64,000 nt of DNA from Ciona intestinalis (GCF_000224145.3 NC_020168.2:5898646-5962645); one strand, 5' to 3'. Numbered from the stretch's first letter, positions 49,801-61,600 are shown. Notes: generated by a model from the letters alone, not told the origin. Made by a program: numbers and translations.

Positions 49801-50609
49801 GAGCCTCATTCGCAAAGAATATAACTTGTATGCTTTTGTTTGTGTATTGGCCCAATGCTATAACTTGGATTTAGTTAACCCTAGTGTGGCATTATGTTCA
49901 ACTTATCACCAATGCTCTGTCAGTTTATTGCTACTTTTAATGCTTCCGTGCATTACACACACAAACGAAAACTAAAGGGGGCATTGTCATGCATACAATA
50001 CGTGGTATTTTCTGGACATTTTTGTGTCAATATGACTAAACATTGTATCCGTGTCACTTGACTGTTTCGAACTGGCACAACAAAGTGGTGTTTCACATTA
50101 AAGAGAGTGGTCCCATGTGTATTAGCAAATCTCCTGTAAATCGAATAACTGCTTGTCGGTTTTAATGGAGTTACTGTCACTTTGTAGCCCCATTGTAAAG
50201 TTTAAAAGGGAGTAAAAAATGTAAAAAAGCCCTATCATGTATGATAAATTGCTATGTTATTTAATATTCTGTAACTTTTTAATGTTGTACTTTTTTACAC
50301 TCTAATTTTTAAATGTACACTTATATTATAATATGAATGGAAACTAAACAGCCTATGCTAAGATGTTAGTTTTGTTTAGTTACATCCTTTAGAAAAAGCT
50401 TTTGGTTAAAGACAAATATAATAACTGTTTAAGTTTTAATACCTATTTTTTTCACTTTTAATATTATTTTTATTTTTTGCAGATATTGGTCACAAACTGC
50501 GTTACCACACGGCACACAAGCTTACAGTGCTGCTTGTCCTTTTTGCGCAACACCTTTAGAAGGCGATTTGGGATATAAAAAATTGATTTTTCAGCAACCA
50601 CTTGACTGA
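40876..50609 (+). CDS. Pellino E3 ubiquitin ligase
   Basis: Ten exons: 40876-41045, 41438-41570, 42089-42187, 45703-45818, 46953-47046, 47807-48004, 48643-48741, 49098-49313, 49529-49644, 50483-50609. Phases close to 455 aa, against about 420 in vertebrate Pellinos. An N-terminal extension of about 50 residues precedes the conserved IYGQLIVLG. The cryptic FHA-like substrate-binding domain includes DMFQ/IGRSTEEPIDF, RFACRIVCDREHPYTSRIYAAGFD and LIDLCGATLLWR. The C-terminal RING-like domain (about residue 304 onward) has RPQCPVGL, CGHVHG, CPLCRS, YVPLW, CGHVC and CPFCATPL, supplying the zinc-binding Cys/His pairs. Known role: K63- and K48-type ubiquitination of IRAK kinases in Toll/IL-1 receptor signalling. 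A single generic Pellino is named here because PELI1, 2 and 3 cannot be separated. Intron 3 is 3.5 kb. An acceptor-like ACTAAACAG ends 13 nt before the start. Confidence 0.95.
41309..41332. repeat. (TA)n microsatellite
   Basis: An uninterrupted TA dinucleotide run of 24 bp in Pellino intron 1. Confidence 0.95.
43500..45050. promoter_or_regulatory. GC-richer island in Pellino intron 3, candidate regulatory region
   Basis: Within the 3.5-kb AT-rich intron 3, this stretch is visibly richer in G and C and in CpG. It holds a perfect CRE palindrome TGACGTCA (43774-43781) and a GC-box-like GGCGGGCGGG near 44990. No exon joining in phase to exon 4 was found. It could be an alternative promoter or an enhancer, but this is inference. 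Confidence 0.35.
45200..45304. repeat. Dispersed repeat, copy 1 (Pellino intron 3)
   Basis: It begins CGTGCCTACACCAGCA (first base 45200), contains CACCATTAATGTTGATTG and ends AAAATATT. A second copy lies at 47634-47736. Confidence 0.85.
47634..47736. repeat. Dispersed repeat, copy 2 (Pellino intron 5)
   Basis: It matches 45200-45304 in the same orientation with scattered substitutions and small gaps, including CACCATTAATGTTGATTG and ACTTTATTTCC. Confidence 0.85.
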
Positions 50610-53306
50610 CACTATGTTGTAGTTTAACAGGGTTTTCATTCAACCAGTGGTTAAGGTCCATCGATATGTGTAGCTTCCGTGAATTTGTTTTATACTCGAA
50701 ATTTGCATGCAGCGTCACTGTCACTTTGTTTGGTTTGTTTCTTCTATTTTGTTTGTTTTTTATTTTACGCAGGCGCCAAAAACTCCCGTAAATTTTCTGA
50801 TAGGTATATCCTGTCATCTTAGTTTAAAAAAAACATTTTTGTGTATTTATTTAAACTTGCTGCATTGTTTTTTGAAGAACTACTTTTTTTCTAACGAAGC
50901 GAAGGTTTTTTGCATTGATACTCATGGTGTTCATAGTGTAGCATGTTTTACTAAAGGGGCCAGAACGCTACTCTATAAAATGTAAATTAATTTAATCGGT
51001 TAAGGTAGGACTATACTCTCTAGTTGCAAAAGGCAATTGTTCGTTTCCTGCTGAATTCCTAATATACTTTTAACCTTTGTAAACGTCTCATGCAACAGTT
51101 AAGTCAGAAAACTCACACAATTTATTTTCATTTTGTTTTGTTTCACCATTCCGAACAGCAGTGCAACTGCTGATCTCTGTATTTTCCCAACAAACATCAG
51201 CTTTATTTTTCTCTGTGTTTTATTTTTATATTTCGCAAGAAATCGTCCATGGCTCGTATGAATCGTCTTTTCATTGTGTGCTGGAGGAAAAAGCCCATCA
51301 ATACCTTTACGTAAAACAGCCGACTATTCTGTTTTTAATCATCGTTACCAATAAGTCGTGTTAAAGTTTATTTATTTTAAAAATTGATGACAAGGCTAAC
51401 TTGGCAAGGTAGCCCTATGGAATGACAAAATCTACCAGATCAGAAGTACGATGATTGATGCGTTTTTTTTTTTTTTGGGGGCCCCCCCGGGGGCAGATGG
51501 GACACCTTTCCATTCTATTTTTCGTCGTATTTGGAAAGTTATAAAATCATTACGTCTCTCGGATAACGTTGTTAATTGTTTAAACACGATCAGGATATTT
51601 GCATATTAGGTGCTAAAGGTGTCCTGTCTTACCCCACCCTACTATATATATCAAAAGTAGGGCATACCTGTTCACAAAGTCAGTTATACAATAGTGTTTA
51701 TAATTGTTGTGTTTGAAATCATCACTTTATGGTATTAGTCATGTGATTTAATTGCTTGATTTATTTTACCTTACTGTGTAAGAGGCCATTCTCAACTTTA
51801 AATTTACCACCCTTTTCTCCTAACCTAAGAAAGTCCATATAAGGAATATAGTTTGTGATGACAAAGTTGCACATAATCGTATATGCGTCCAAAACTTGTA
51901 TACATCTTACAGGTTGCAAATCCGAACTCTTAATAACACTTTATAGATAGAACACTTTTCATCTATCTAAATATATATATTTCAGTTTATTGATTTATCT
52001 TTGAAATTACGTCATCAAAATTGCTAATCAAACAACAAGTTATGTCTCGGTTGAACGATTTCCAGGTCTCGCCTCATTCATTTGTATTGTTGATGGAATG
52101 TAGAAGCATATCTTAAGCTATGCGTTGTTTTGTTTGTATTTATAACGTTTTATATGTTGTATGTTAACTAGAGTTTCTATATACGTAAAACTGAATTTAA
52201 TACGTGAATGTGTTTTTAATATATTAAGAAAATGAGGGACATACAACTATCCTAGCTATAAAGGAAACACAACTTGCAAAAGTGTTCAGCTGGTAAGTTA
52301 TATTTAATTCTGCTAGGTGTATATTTTACGAGTTGTACCTTGCACTTCCATATGTATTAATTGACTACCTGCTTGTTGCTGCTATATGAACATCTGGTAA
52401 ATCACAACAGCACGTTAAAAACGAGTTTTAAGCGATGTCAAGAGTGCTTGGGGAATCTGAAATTGTGTAAGAGTGCGTGAATACTCAAGTGTTATACAGC
52501 TATATACAAGCTATACCAGTGTGCTACGTTGGAATGTGATTAATTGTTTATGGTCTAAGTTTAGCTTGTGTAAAAAAATGTTTATTTCTGTTTTGGGGTG
52601 TAATAAAAAGTGCTCATCGAATGTATGGATAAAAGATAATTACACCAGAGCAGTTACAGCATATGTTTATATAATTATACTCTTTGTATATATAATTACA
52701 CATAAGTATGAAAGTGTGTATGTGTCTAACCTAAACATATAAGTTAGTTCATTTAAAGGAAAGTTTTTGCAGTTTTGAATGTTCATCATTTTGATAAGCT
52801 TTCTCCGGTTTTAAATATTCTCTATGCTTTCAGATGTTTCATTATAATTCTTATCGTTTAATGTATTTGGAATCTAATTGTTTGTAATGAGTAGCTTGTG
52901 TGGTTATGTTGTGCTTATTGTAGGCAATGGGACTGGCCGGATCAAACTTTATGGTGATCATAATTAGATTATTTGTTATGATTGTAACTTTAAGAAAAAT
53001 TTAGACATTTTTGTGTGTCTCAAATTATTTTTAAAATGTTTGTTTAGAAGTTGCAATGTGTCCCAAAAGCATTTCTTCTGATATATATTTACTATGTTTA
53101 AGTTTTTTTAGTCCAATTTTGTGTCTGTTTTTAGTAAATGCGGTAGAGGTATCTTTTCTAATGCTTGACCCCTTAGGGCCCCACCGTTAAACCAAAATCA
53201 CACCAATAATGTGTAACCTAATCTGTAACGTAATGGATGATTCTTCACTCTTACCATAAAATGGTGCCCACTTTTTCACCATTTAAAATCACTTTTTATT
53301 CTACAG
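50610..53306. other. Region between Pellino and recognised PALS1 exons
   Basis: It should contain the Pellino 3'UTR and the PALS1 promoter and first coding exon(s). A MITE lies at 51485-51655, preceded by an abnormal homopolymer tract. A strong donor GCTG|GTAAGTT at 52292 may close a 5'UTR exon, and a 14-nt candidate microexon lies at 53135-53148. No start codon could be tied to the PALS1 frame. Confidence 0.45.
51485..51655. mobile_element. MITE copy with corrupted left end
   Basis: It continues GCAGATGGGACACCTTTCCA and ends GGTGTCCTGTCTTACCCCAC then CCTACTATA. The left terminus is replaced by T, G and C homopolymers (51462-51494). The core runs in the reverse sense (ACACGATCAGGATATTTGCA). 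Confidence 0.8.
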
Positions 53307-56300
53307 GTTCCCCATATAAACAAGGATCCGAAGAGCTTACTCCTACTGACCACATTATCCAAATTAACGGCTCAACTTTTGACACTTGTTCATATATAAG
53401 TGTGTTGAAAGATATAGGAAAGGTAAAGTGTTACTATTATTAGCATGGGAGTTGCTTTGTTTACTTTTTGTAATACCTACAGTACTGCAAAATGAACTTA
53501 TCTGTGGTGGTTAATTTCCAGTGTTGCTGCCAGACAAGTTGTTTTAGTTTGAATCCAATTAATCGCAGAGTATGACAAATATGTAAATTTATTTCCTGGT
53601 AAAGTATATAGCCTATATATCCTAAATGACCAAAACTTATTCATATTTCCTGAATTTCAGTGCATTTCAACGAAAACTATACGATTACGTGTTCACCGTG
53701 GAAGCTTTTCACAATTTCAAGGTTGGTTTGTGAAGTTTAGATTACCATTATATAGTATAATAATTTATAAGTTATAACACCACTTTTTATCATAAATTTA
53801 ATAAGATTAGGCTTTAAATTTAATCTAGAAATCCACTTTCATACAATGCAATCAAAATTCAGTATTTACAGTTTATTTTTGTACTCCCAGATTCTGGTGA
53901 AACCTCAAAACCTAAGCGTGCGGTTGCATTCGCTGTTGAACCAACCGGGGAGAAGCGATTATTGAATCTGCAACTAAATGGAAGTGTCAAACGAATTGAA
54001 ATCGCAGACTTACCTGAATCTGTACAAACCGTGCTAGCTGAGCGAACCCTTTACCTCACTGACTTTCTCCGTGAAGAATCTTCAAGCAAATCATCCAATG
54101 AACTGAGTGACAACTCCATTATAAGCTTAAGCAACAATTCTATTACCAGTTCACCAAAAAATCAAAAGAAAATGGCTATGGCGGAAATGCCACGTTCACA
54201 TAACCGTTACCGGTTAAATGGGGGCCCTGGAACGGTTTTACCACCAGATGAGACAACTCACGAAATGGCTGTAGACTGTCCAGCTGCCTATGTAGCAGCT
54301 AATCCACCACGAAGTGGAATTTCGACGCCACGCGGCAATTTTGATGTACCTCCTCCTACACCATTAGACAGTACAGCTGTTTCATCACAAAAGAACAAAA
54401 CCACAAAAGACTTAGAGGTACGTACTGTACTACAGTAACAACAGTTGCTTTTATGTAAAGTAGACAAATACTTTATAATATTTTGACTTCACCAACAGTT
54501 TTCTTAAGCTTTTTTACTTTCCAAAAACTGAATTTAGTTTACCAGCATTTAAAATATAGATTAAAATAACTAAGCACCACTTTTTATATTAAAAATTTTG
54601 AATCCCTACTACATTTAGTAATGTACTCCAAGTTAAACTGTTGACATAAGATTAAAACTCTTTGTTGAAAGCCTTTGTATACTATGGGGCTTTAACTCTA
54701 ATCTATTATTAGTTGAATAAAGAAGTATAATATGTCTGTGGTAAAACTTTAAGCCAAAGGTTCTCATATGTACCTCGCAACACGCTAGTGGGTTTTTTAA
54801 TATTTCAAATTTGAAGTATTTTTTTTTTAAAACAGCTCTTCCTACCAATTATGCTTGCATGCAAATTTATCACACAGTATTTGTGTTTTATTGTATTAAT
54901 AAATACTTCAGTGATCATTAATAAAAACATTATTAATAATTTTTATACCACCGGTGGCCATAAATTTTTTCCCCAATGGTGGTTGGTATAAGCTAACATA
55001 GCACATCCTATGTAATATAATAACGTTCTTTACAGGCTGCCGCTGCTGCAGCCGAGACTTTACCTCAACCTGACATGAACTTCCAACGAATTCATCGGAT
55101 GCGAGAATCCGTGAAAAGACAAAAGGAGCAAAAACTACGAGACATGGAAGTTCGACATCAGATGAAACAAGAGGAAGGAGCAAAGAAACTTGAAAGGTAG
55201 AATTGAAGTTTTAACAATTAAATTTATTTAATATCTACTTCTACTTGTTAATACGGTTAATCGGCAAATAGAGTTATTTCAGAAACAATCTTTTTTCTTG
55301 CTTTTCCTTTTTTTGTACAAGCTTAAACTTTACTTTAAAACTATTTTAAATGTTTACACTGGCCAAATGTTCTGACTAAAAATCCATTCTTTTAAAGAGT
55401 AATCTATTATGTATTCTAAAAGGTTGTTAAGTGATATAATTAAATAAAATCAGTTTGTGTATTCTAGAGAGTTATTTCAGAAACAATCTTTTTTCTTGCT
55501 TTTCCTTTTTTTGTACAAGCTTAAACTTTACTTTAAAACTATTTTAAATGTTTACACTGGCCAAATGTTCTGACTAAAAATCCATTCTTTTAAAGAGTAA
55601 TCTATTATGTATTCTAAAAGGTTGTTAAGTGATATAATTAAATAAAATCAGTTTGTGTATTCTAAACTTTTGACTTAATTTTTACAGGTTAAAACATATG
55701 ACACCTGAACAAGAAGTGAAATCTCGTAAACAAGGATTTGAAAACTATGGTTTTGAGAGGGACAGCTACATTCATACGAATGATGAAGAAAAGCAGCCTA
55801 TGGGTAAGATGAAAGGCTAAAGTACATGATTAAGCAACTATTCTATTATACATGAGTGAGTTCCAACAGTGTAACAAGCCATGGCAACTGGGATTTAGTC
55901 TAGAGTTTAGTTTTCTCCTGGTCCCTGACACCAAAGATGTTACCACATGGACCTCTCCAGATATTAAAGCATTCTGCTTCGCCCAAGGGCTTTGATGGTA
56001 ATGAACAGGAAATCTTCCCTTGACCGCTTCGCCAAGGATAGATGCTCCTGTCTAGCGTTCACATATACTAGACATACACCAACATAGTGAAAAGATTTTT
56101 TGATTCTCTTCATTGCAAGCAGGGCAGATGGGAGTCTCAACTTTTGTAGTTAGGCATAGAAATAGAAAACATACCATTCCCTGTGATGAAGAATATTTTT
56201 ATAAATTAAAAAGTTCTACCTCTATAATTCACAAAACGCATGTTTCAGGTATTGAGTCAATGTTTGTTGCTTTAAAAAATGTGGGAACGAAGATAAACGA

Positions 56301-59300
56301 TCCAAGTTTATCAGACGATCTTTCGTTTCTTCGTCATGTGGTTCAAGATGATGATTTTCAGGTAAAGAAACTGTTTTTCTAAAGTGTTTGCTAAATTTGT
56401 ATTCTGAAATGTGATTCAATTTTTTATCTTGCTGTACAACAAGACAATATCAGGAATTATTGTTAAGTGTCTTGTCCACCCAACTTCCCTCCTCCTACGC
56501 CAGCAATGATAGCAACGTCAAGCCTCGAACCTGTGTCCAATATATAAAACTCTATTATTTAGGACTCTCTTGAGCTGTACAATGTGATAACTGACTCCAC
56601 TAAACCAAAGACATCCGCTCCAATTATTCCAGTGTCTAAAGATATGCAAACAATTTCATCTGATGTAAGTTTATTGCTGTTTTTAAAGAAGCTAAACTCG
56701 TATTAACATGCCTTATCTTTTGTTATTGTCACAATTTAGAAACAAATAAAAAAAATTGCGGGGGCAACATAGAACTGAAAGCACTTTTGTTATAAATAGA
56801 AATACTGGAAAATCTCTGCATTCTGTACCAAGAATATATATATATAGATTATTTTACAGTTTTTCTTGGCATGTTGTTAATATTTACAAAGCGTGCAGAA
56901 TGCTCATGTAATGTTAATGTAACTCTATAGAATATTTTGCCACTTTAAATGGGTATTTCTCCAAGCATCTCAAATATCAATCACACCTCCACTGTTTTCA
57001 ATCCACACAGAATAACAATGCTTATAGTAGGTAAGTAACATCATGGAATTACATTTCAGGTAAGAGAAGAACTTATGTTTTCTCAACTCCCACAAGCAGA
57101 GCAGTTGACTAAAATCTTGTCAGATGTCAACATAAATGTAAGTATCTTTATCAAGAGTTTGGTAACCTGTACTGTAATCATTTCTTTCACATTTCCTTAT
57201 GTTTGTAAAGAATATATATTATATATAGCAATTGGCTATTGTGGTTAAATTTTTTGCTATTTTTTGCTAATTACAAGCATTATTAATATATTTGTAATTA
57301 CTAGCGTTATCAGCCAGGCATTCAAACTAAATAATAGAGAATGTCATACTGATATAACTAATTATTTGTGATATTAAAATATATCTGTTTGACTCACTGT
57401 TAGTTAGACTTGATTCTGGTTTGCTGCCTATTAAGTAGCTTGGTGTATTATGGTGCAACGACAATCCTTCAACATTAGGGGTTCACGAAAACGTATCGTA
57501 GATATCTTTCATTACCTTATTTTTCACCCAGGGAGTAATGCTTGCCCATGATGAGGCAGCTGAATATCTCTACACCCCTGAACCTGTGGTTGATGTTAAT
57601 GTTAATACAGTGGAAGATGAGGAAATATTGCAACGAGTTTCGCAATACACAGATAAAGCTGTGCGAGTTGTGAGGATAGATAAGTCAAATGATGCATTGG
57701 TAAGTTTGACTGGTGATGTTGCATGTACTCTCAAAGTTGTGCTGTGGGTGTGGCACTTACCTATTATTATGTTGTATCTGAGTGAGGTCCTTTTACTCAG
57801 CTGTAAGGTGTATATAGTTAAACCTAGCAGTATAAGTAGGCTACACTGCGTTGACTACATTAATTATTGAGGTTTTGTATGTTTCACAACTAGTACTGAA
57901 TTATAGAAATTTTAACCTAAATTTTGTAAACAGTTTTTTTTTAAATTAAATAAATGACACCCTTAAAAAACTTTTTAAGTTTCCCGTATCACAACAACTT
58001 TCTTCCATCTTATCCAGGGAGCAACCGTCCGTAGCGAGGATGATGGTTCAGTCACCATCAGTCGTATCATCAGTGGTGGGGTGGCTGATAAAACAGGTTT
58101 GCTTCATGAGGGAGATGAGTTGATTGAAGTAAATGGGAAGTCCATGCGAGGACTCGATGTCAACGAGGTAAATAGTCTGGGAAGTAATTTTGATTTTTTT
58201 CTGTTTTTTCTATTTATTTCTGATTTTTCTAATTTTGATTTTGTACCGATTATTCTTATTTTGATTTTTTATTTATTTACTTTTTTTATACAAATTATTG
58301 TGTATTTGTCTTAAAAGAAGTATGAGCTCATAAAAATTTTGGTTGTGATATATAATAAGAATATTTCATCCCCAAGGTTGGAGATGTAATAGCTGGTATG
58401 AATGGAACACTTGTGTTCGTTCTCGCATCCAATAAATCAAATGGAGTCGTTAAAACAGATGATCTCAGCACAGTCGTGGTATGGTTTTTAACTTACCTTA
58501 AAAGCAGGGGCGGAACTAGGGGGGGGGCGAATGGGGCGATCGCCCCCCCTAGGGCCTAGACCTGGCCGTAGAACAAAAAAAAATTTAAAAAAAGTATGCA
58601 CTTTTACATTAAAAAACTTTTAAATTAAAAAAAGTGTGCACCAGCACAGAGATATTGTTATGGATCCAGATGCTATTATTAACCGTTTTGCAAACAGTAA
58701 AAACCGCAGATTGGATTTTGTAGTGTAGGCTAAGTATTTTGGCGTCTATTTCGCTCGATTATGACCTTTCTTGTACATTATTGTTGTGTGTGTTTTCGGC
58801 GCTAAAAATACATAACTTTTGTCTGTTAAAGGTTTTCGAGTTTTTAGTAACAAAATCGCCCCCCCTAAAGCAAATGTCTGGATCCGCCCCTGCTTAAAAG
58901 ATGATCAAATCGAGCTTGTTGCATTTTGTTAGGAATGGTAAAGGCCAGAGTATAAGGATACGTTTATCTGGTGTGAAATAATACTTAGCTCCCAATATGT
59001 TCGCAATGCATATTCAATTTTATGTAGAAAACACATAGATATTTTTGAAATAATATTGTAATGATGTGGAGTCTGTACATTAGCATTATAGTTACTGGAG
59101 TACATCAGCCCTATATTGTGTTTATTGCAAATATTAAGGCAGAATATGTCAAAGAAACAGGAAAACAAATTATTAGTAACAAACATCATTTATATATTTG
59201 AAACAGAAACATGTGCGAGCATTATTCGATTACGATGCATTCGACGACCCCTACCTTCCTTGTCGAGAGTTAGGACTCTCGTTCCAGAAAGGTGACGTGC

Positions 59301-61495
59301 TACGTGTGATGTCTATGGAAGATGATTGGTGGCAAGCTTACAGAGACGATGATGACACGCATCTATCGTTGGCTGGTTTGATTCCTTCACAACAGTTCCA
59401 ACAGCAGTAAGTATTTTTACTTTTAATAACTGTGTGTAGTGTGTATATTGTATAACTTTTTGATTAATTTGAATACTCTTACTTTTTGAATACTCTTTAA
59501 TTTATTTCACTTGAATAGTCGACATAATTAGTTTTTACACTTCTTTAATTTTTTTACGTTATATTTGTCTCTTTTTTTATTCAACATGTTTTAGTTTTTC
59601 TTTGTTGGATAATTTTTACGTTGCTATTAACAAAAAAAGCTTTAATTAAAGTTTTTCTATCTTTTTAAATTTGCTCAAACATATTTTAATTTTTTTTGCA
59701 GGCGAGAAACTCTTCGTATGTCCCTGATAAAAGAGAGCAAAGCCCCTGAAAGCAAGAAAAGCTATTTATGTGGAAGAAAGAAGAAGAAAGCAAAGAATGA
59801 ATCAACTTCTCAGGAGGATGAAGGTCAGTTATGACATAACAATTTGCAAATTATAACACAACAAATTTAAAAATTTTAAATACTTAATAAATAAATACTT
59901 AATAAATAAATAATTAAATGGTTGTATTCAATATATATTATACAGACGATGAACCAATTCAAACATACGAAGAGATGGCACTCTACCATCAACCTGAGAC
60001 TAAAAAACGTCCGATCGTTTTGATTGGTCCACCTAACGTGGGGAGGCATGAACTCAGGCAGCGATTGGTCGATAATGATAGAGACCGATTCGGTTCAGCA
60101 ATTCCACGTAAGTTTATAAACCAGCAGAAAAATATAGTGGTTAAACAAGTTTTATATGATTTCATTGTCTTCAGTATTGGTGAGAACTGAGGTCCTATAC
60201 ACTGTATGCTATTGGAGTCAATGAGACCTAGGGTTTTAGCCTTTTGATTGGCATTTAACTTTTTGTATTATACAACCTTGTTGCAATTTGTACAACAAAA
60301 GCTAATTTAAAGAGAAATGTTCCATAATCCCAACACCCAAAGTGATTTAAAATGCTGTAAAGGAACACATACACACATTAAAATATAGCATTGAACCCGG
60401 TAGCCTACATTGCAAGCGCCTAACCCACTAAACCATGGTCCAAATTTATTTTACTTTTAATATTACTTTTATTGACTGCAAGTGAGTGCTAAGACTGGAA
60501 ACAACATTATTTGGCCAAATTTTGTTCAGTTACATTGCAGACGCCTAAACCAGAAAAACCATGCTTAGAATGACATGTGAATTCCAAATACCTATAACCT
60601 GTAACCTGTAATCCTATTTTTAGACACTTCCCGCCATCCAAATGAAGGAGAAAGAGGCGGAGTGGATTACCACTTTGTTTCAATAAGTGAATTTGAAGCA
60701 ATGGTCACTGCCCAAAAATTCCTGGAGCACGGAGCTTACCAGAAGAATTTATACGGCACTACCATTAAAGCTGTGCAGAAGATTATTGACATAGAAAAGA
60801 TTTGTGTTTTGAACCTGCATGCTGAGGTAGGTACTAGATTTTGTAAAGGTTCAAATGTTATTTTTGTTTAAGTAAAAAACAGTTTGTATGCTACATGTTT
60901 TTACGAAAGTTAAAATTTTGTGATATTATTTGTGAAATATTGAAGTTTTTAACGTATAATTGTGTTCCAGTCATTAAGAGCCTTGAGTACATCTGGTTTG
61001 AAGCCTTATATTGTCTTCATTGCACCACCACCACTGGAAAAATTAAGACAGAATATGTCAAAGGAAGGAAAACAAATTAAGGTGATCAGTTTTGTAAGCA
61101 AGTTATATAAAACTGCTTCCTAAAATCTTACTGGTTCACAAATTGCCATATTCTTTGTTTTTATTGTTATAAATGTACATAGAACTGTAAAATGTTATAA
61201 CTCTTAAAAAGATGAAAAAGTATGACAAAGTTTCTGAATTATACAAACGTATTATACAATGCCTACTGTGCTACTGACACCCCAAAATCCAGACACTTGA
61301 CTCTTGTTTTACAAACAGGAAGATGAATTGCGTCGAATTATTGAGAATGCACGAGACATTGAGCGTAGATATGCTCACTACTTTGATGAGACCATCAGAA
61401 ATACAGACCTCAACAGATCTTATGCTGAACTTCTAAGACTAATCAATAAACTAGATTCTGAGCCACAGTGGGTGCCTGCTAGTTGGCTGGATTAG
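53307..61495 (+). CDS. PALS1: PALS1/MPP5 polarity scaffold (MAGUK), 5' end incomplete
   Basis: Exons: 53307-53422, 53661-53721, 53891-54417, 55036-55196, 55688-55803, 56249-56361, 56563-56664, 57060-57137, 57532-57699, 58018-58167, 58377-58478, 59207-59406, 59702-59823, 59946-60107, 60624-60826, 60971-61081, 61319-61495; phases close over 889 recognised residues (human 675). The first two exons encode a PDZ-like half ([21 protein letters not shown]) absent from human PALS1. Then come a Ser/Asn-rich linker, HEMAVDCP (the conserved Par6-binding region), a basic helix, L27N and L27C domains, PDZ ([24 protein letters not shown]), SH3 ([20 protein letters not shown]), a hook region rich in lysine, and a guanylate-kinase domain ([26 protein letters not shown], ending [11 protein letters not shown]). 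The P-loop [10 protein letters not shown] lacks the lysine of active guanylate kinases, as in MAGUKs. Known role: links Crumbs, PATJ and Par6 at apical junctions. No start codon occurs in the first recognised exon, so upstream coding sequence is missing. Confidence 0.93.
55271..55666. repeat. 198-bp tandem duplication in a PALS1 intron
   Basis: GAGTTATTTCAGAAACAATC begins at 55271 and again at 55469. The two units look identical through GTTTGTGTATTCTA (ending 55466 and 55664). It lies in the intron between exons 55036-55196 and 55688-55803, ending about 20 bp before the latter. Confidence 0.92.
56440..56545 (-). mobile_element. SINE head, reverse orientation
   Basis: It contains TATTGTTAAGTGTCTTGTCC and GTCAAGCCTCGAACCTGTGT, whose reverse complement includes a B-box-like GTTCGAGGC. 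Confidence 0.55.
58498..58900. mobile_element. hAT-like non-autonomous element
   Basis: The element spans 58506-58892. The left end is CAGGGGCGGAACTAGG and the inverted right end is CAGGGGCGGATCCAG, a terminal form typical of hAT elements. Flanks are TTAAAAAG (58498-58505) and CTTAAAAG (58893-58900), one mismatch over 8 bp, fitting an aged target duplication. Internally there are subterminal CGCCCCCCC runs at both ends. It lies in the intron before the SH3 exon. Confidence 0.82.
59098..59174 (+). pseudogene. Decayed copy of PALS1 guanylate-kinase exon
   Basis: The segment GAGTACATCAGCCCTATATT, then TGTTTATTGCAA, AGGCAGAATATGTCAAAGAA and GGAAAACAAATTA aligns with the live exon 60971-61081 (GAGTACATCTGGTTTGAAGC, CTTATATTGTCTTCATTGCA, AGACAGAATATGTCAAAGGA). 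It has substitutions and deletions, including the CACCACCACTGG part, so the frame is broken. It lies just upstream of the SH3 exon, in the same orientation. It cannot encode the GUK segment and is probably a silent remnant of a local duplication. Confidence 0.75.
60340..60440 (-). mobile_element. SINE head fragment, reverse orientation
   Basis: It contains AGCATTGAACCCGGTAGCCT and CCCACTAAACCATGG, the reversed B-box and A-box sides of the family. Confidence 0.45.
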
Positions 61496-61594
61496 TTTTA
61501 CCAAGCAAAAGCCAATGTCAAAGTTTACTAAGGGGTGAACACGACCAATGCAGTATATGTTCCACAGAAACTAATGCAGTAGAAACTTAATGAT

Positions 61595-61600
61595 AATAAA
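61595..61600 (+). terminator. Poly(A) signal AATAAA (PALS1)
   Basis: AATAAA lies 100 nt after the PALS1 stop codon. Later AATAAA-like hexamers are also present. Confidence 0.55.

Noticed and set aside
38692-50609. TXN2-Pellino operon
   Set aside because: The genes are in the same direction, but a 650-bp gap and a TXN2 poly(A) signal lie between them, whereas tunicate operons have very short gaps.
52860-52980. Possible first half of the PALS1 N-terminal PDZ (LCGYVVLIVGNG-like frame)
   Set aside because: The frame is bounded by stops, lacks a donor in the right phase, and the resemblance to a PDZ carboxylate loop is weak.
53135-53148. 14-nt microexon that would extend the PALS1 N terminus
   Set aside because: Phase and splice signals fit (TTTTTAG before it, GTATCT after it), but without a matching upstream exon or cDNA it is too short to call.
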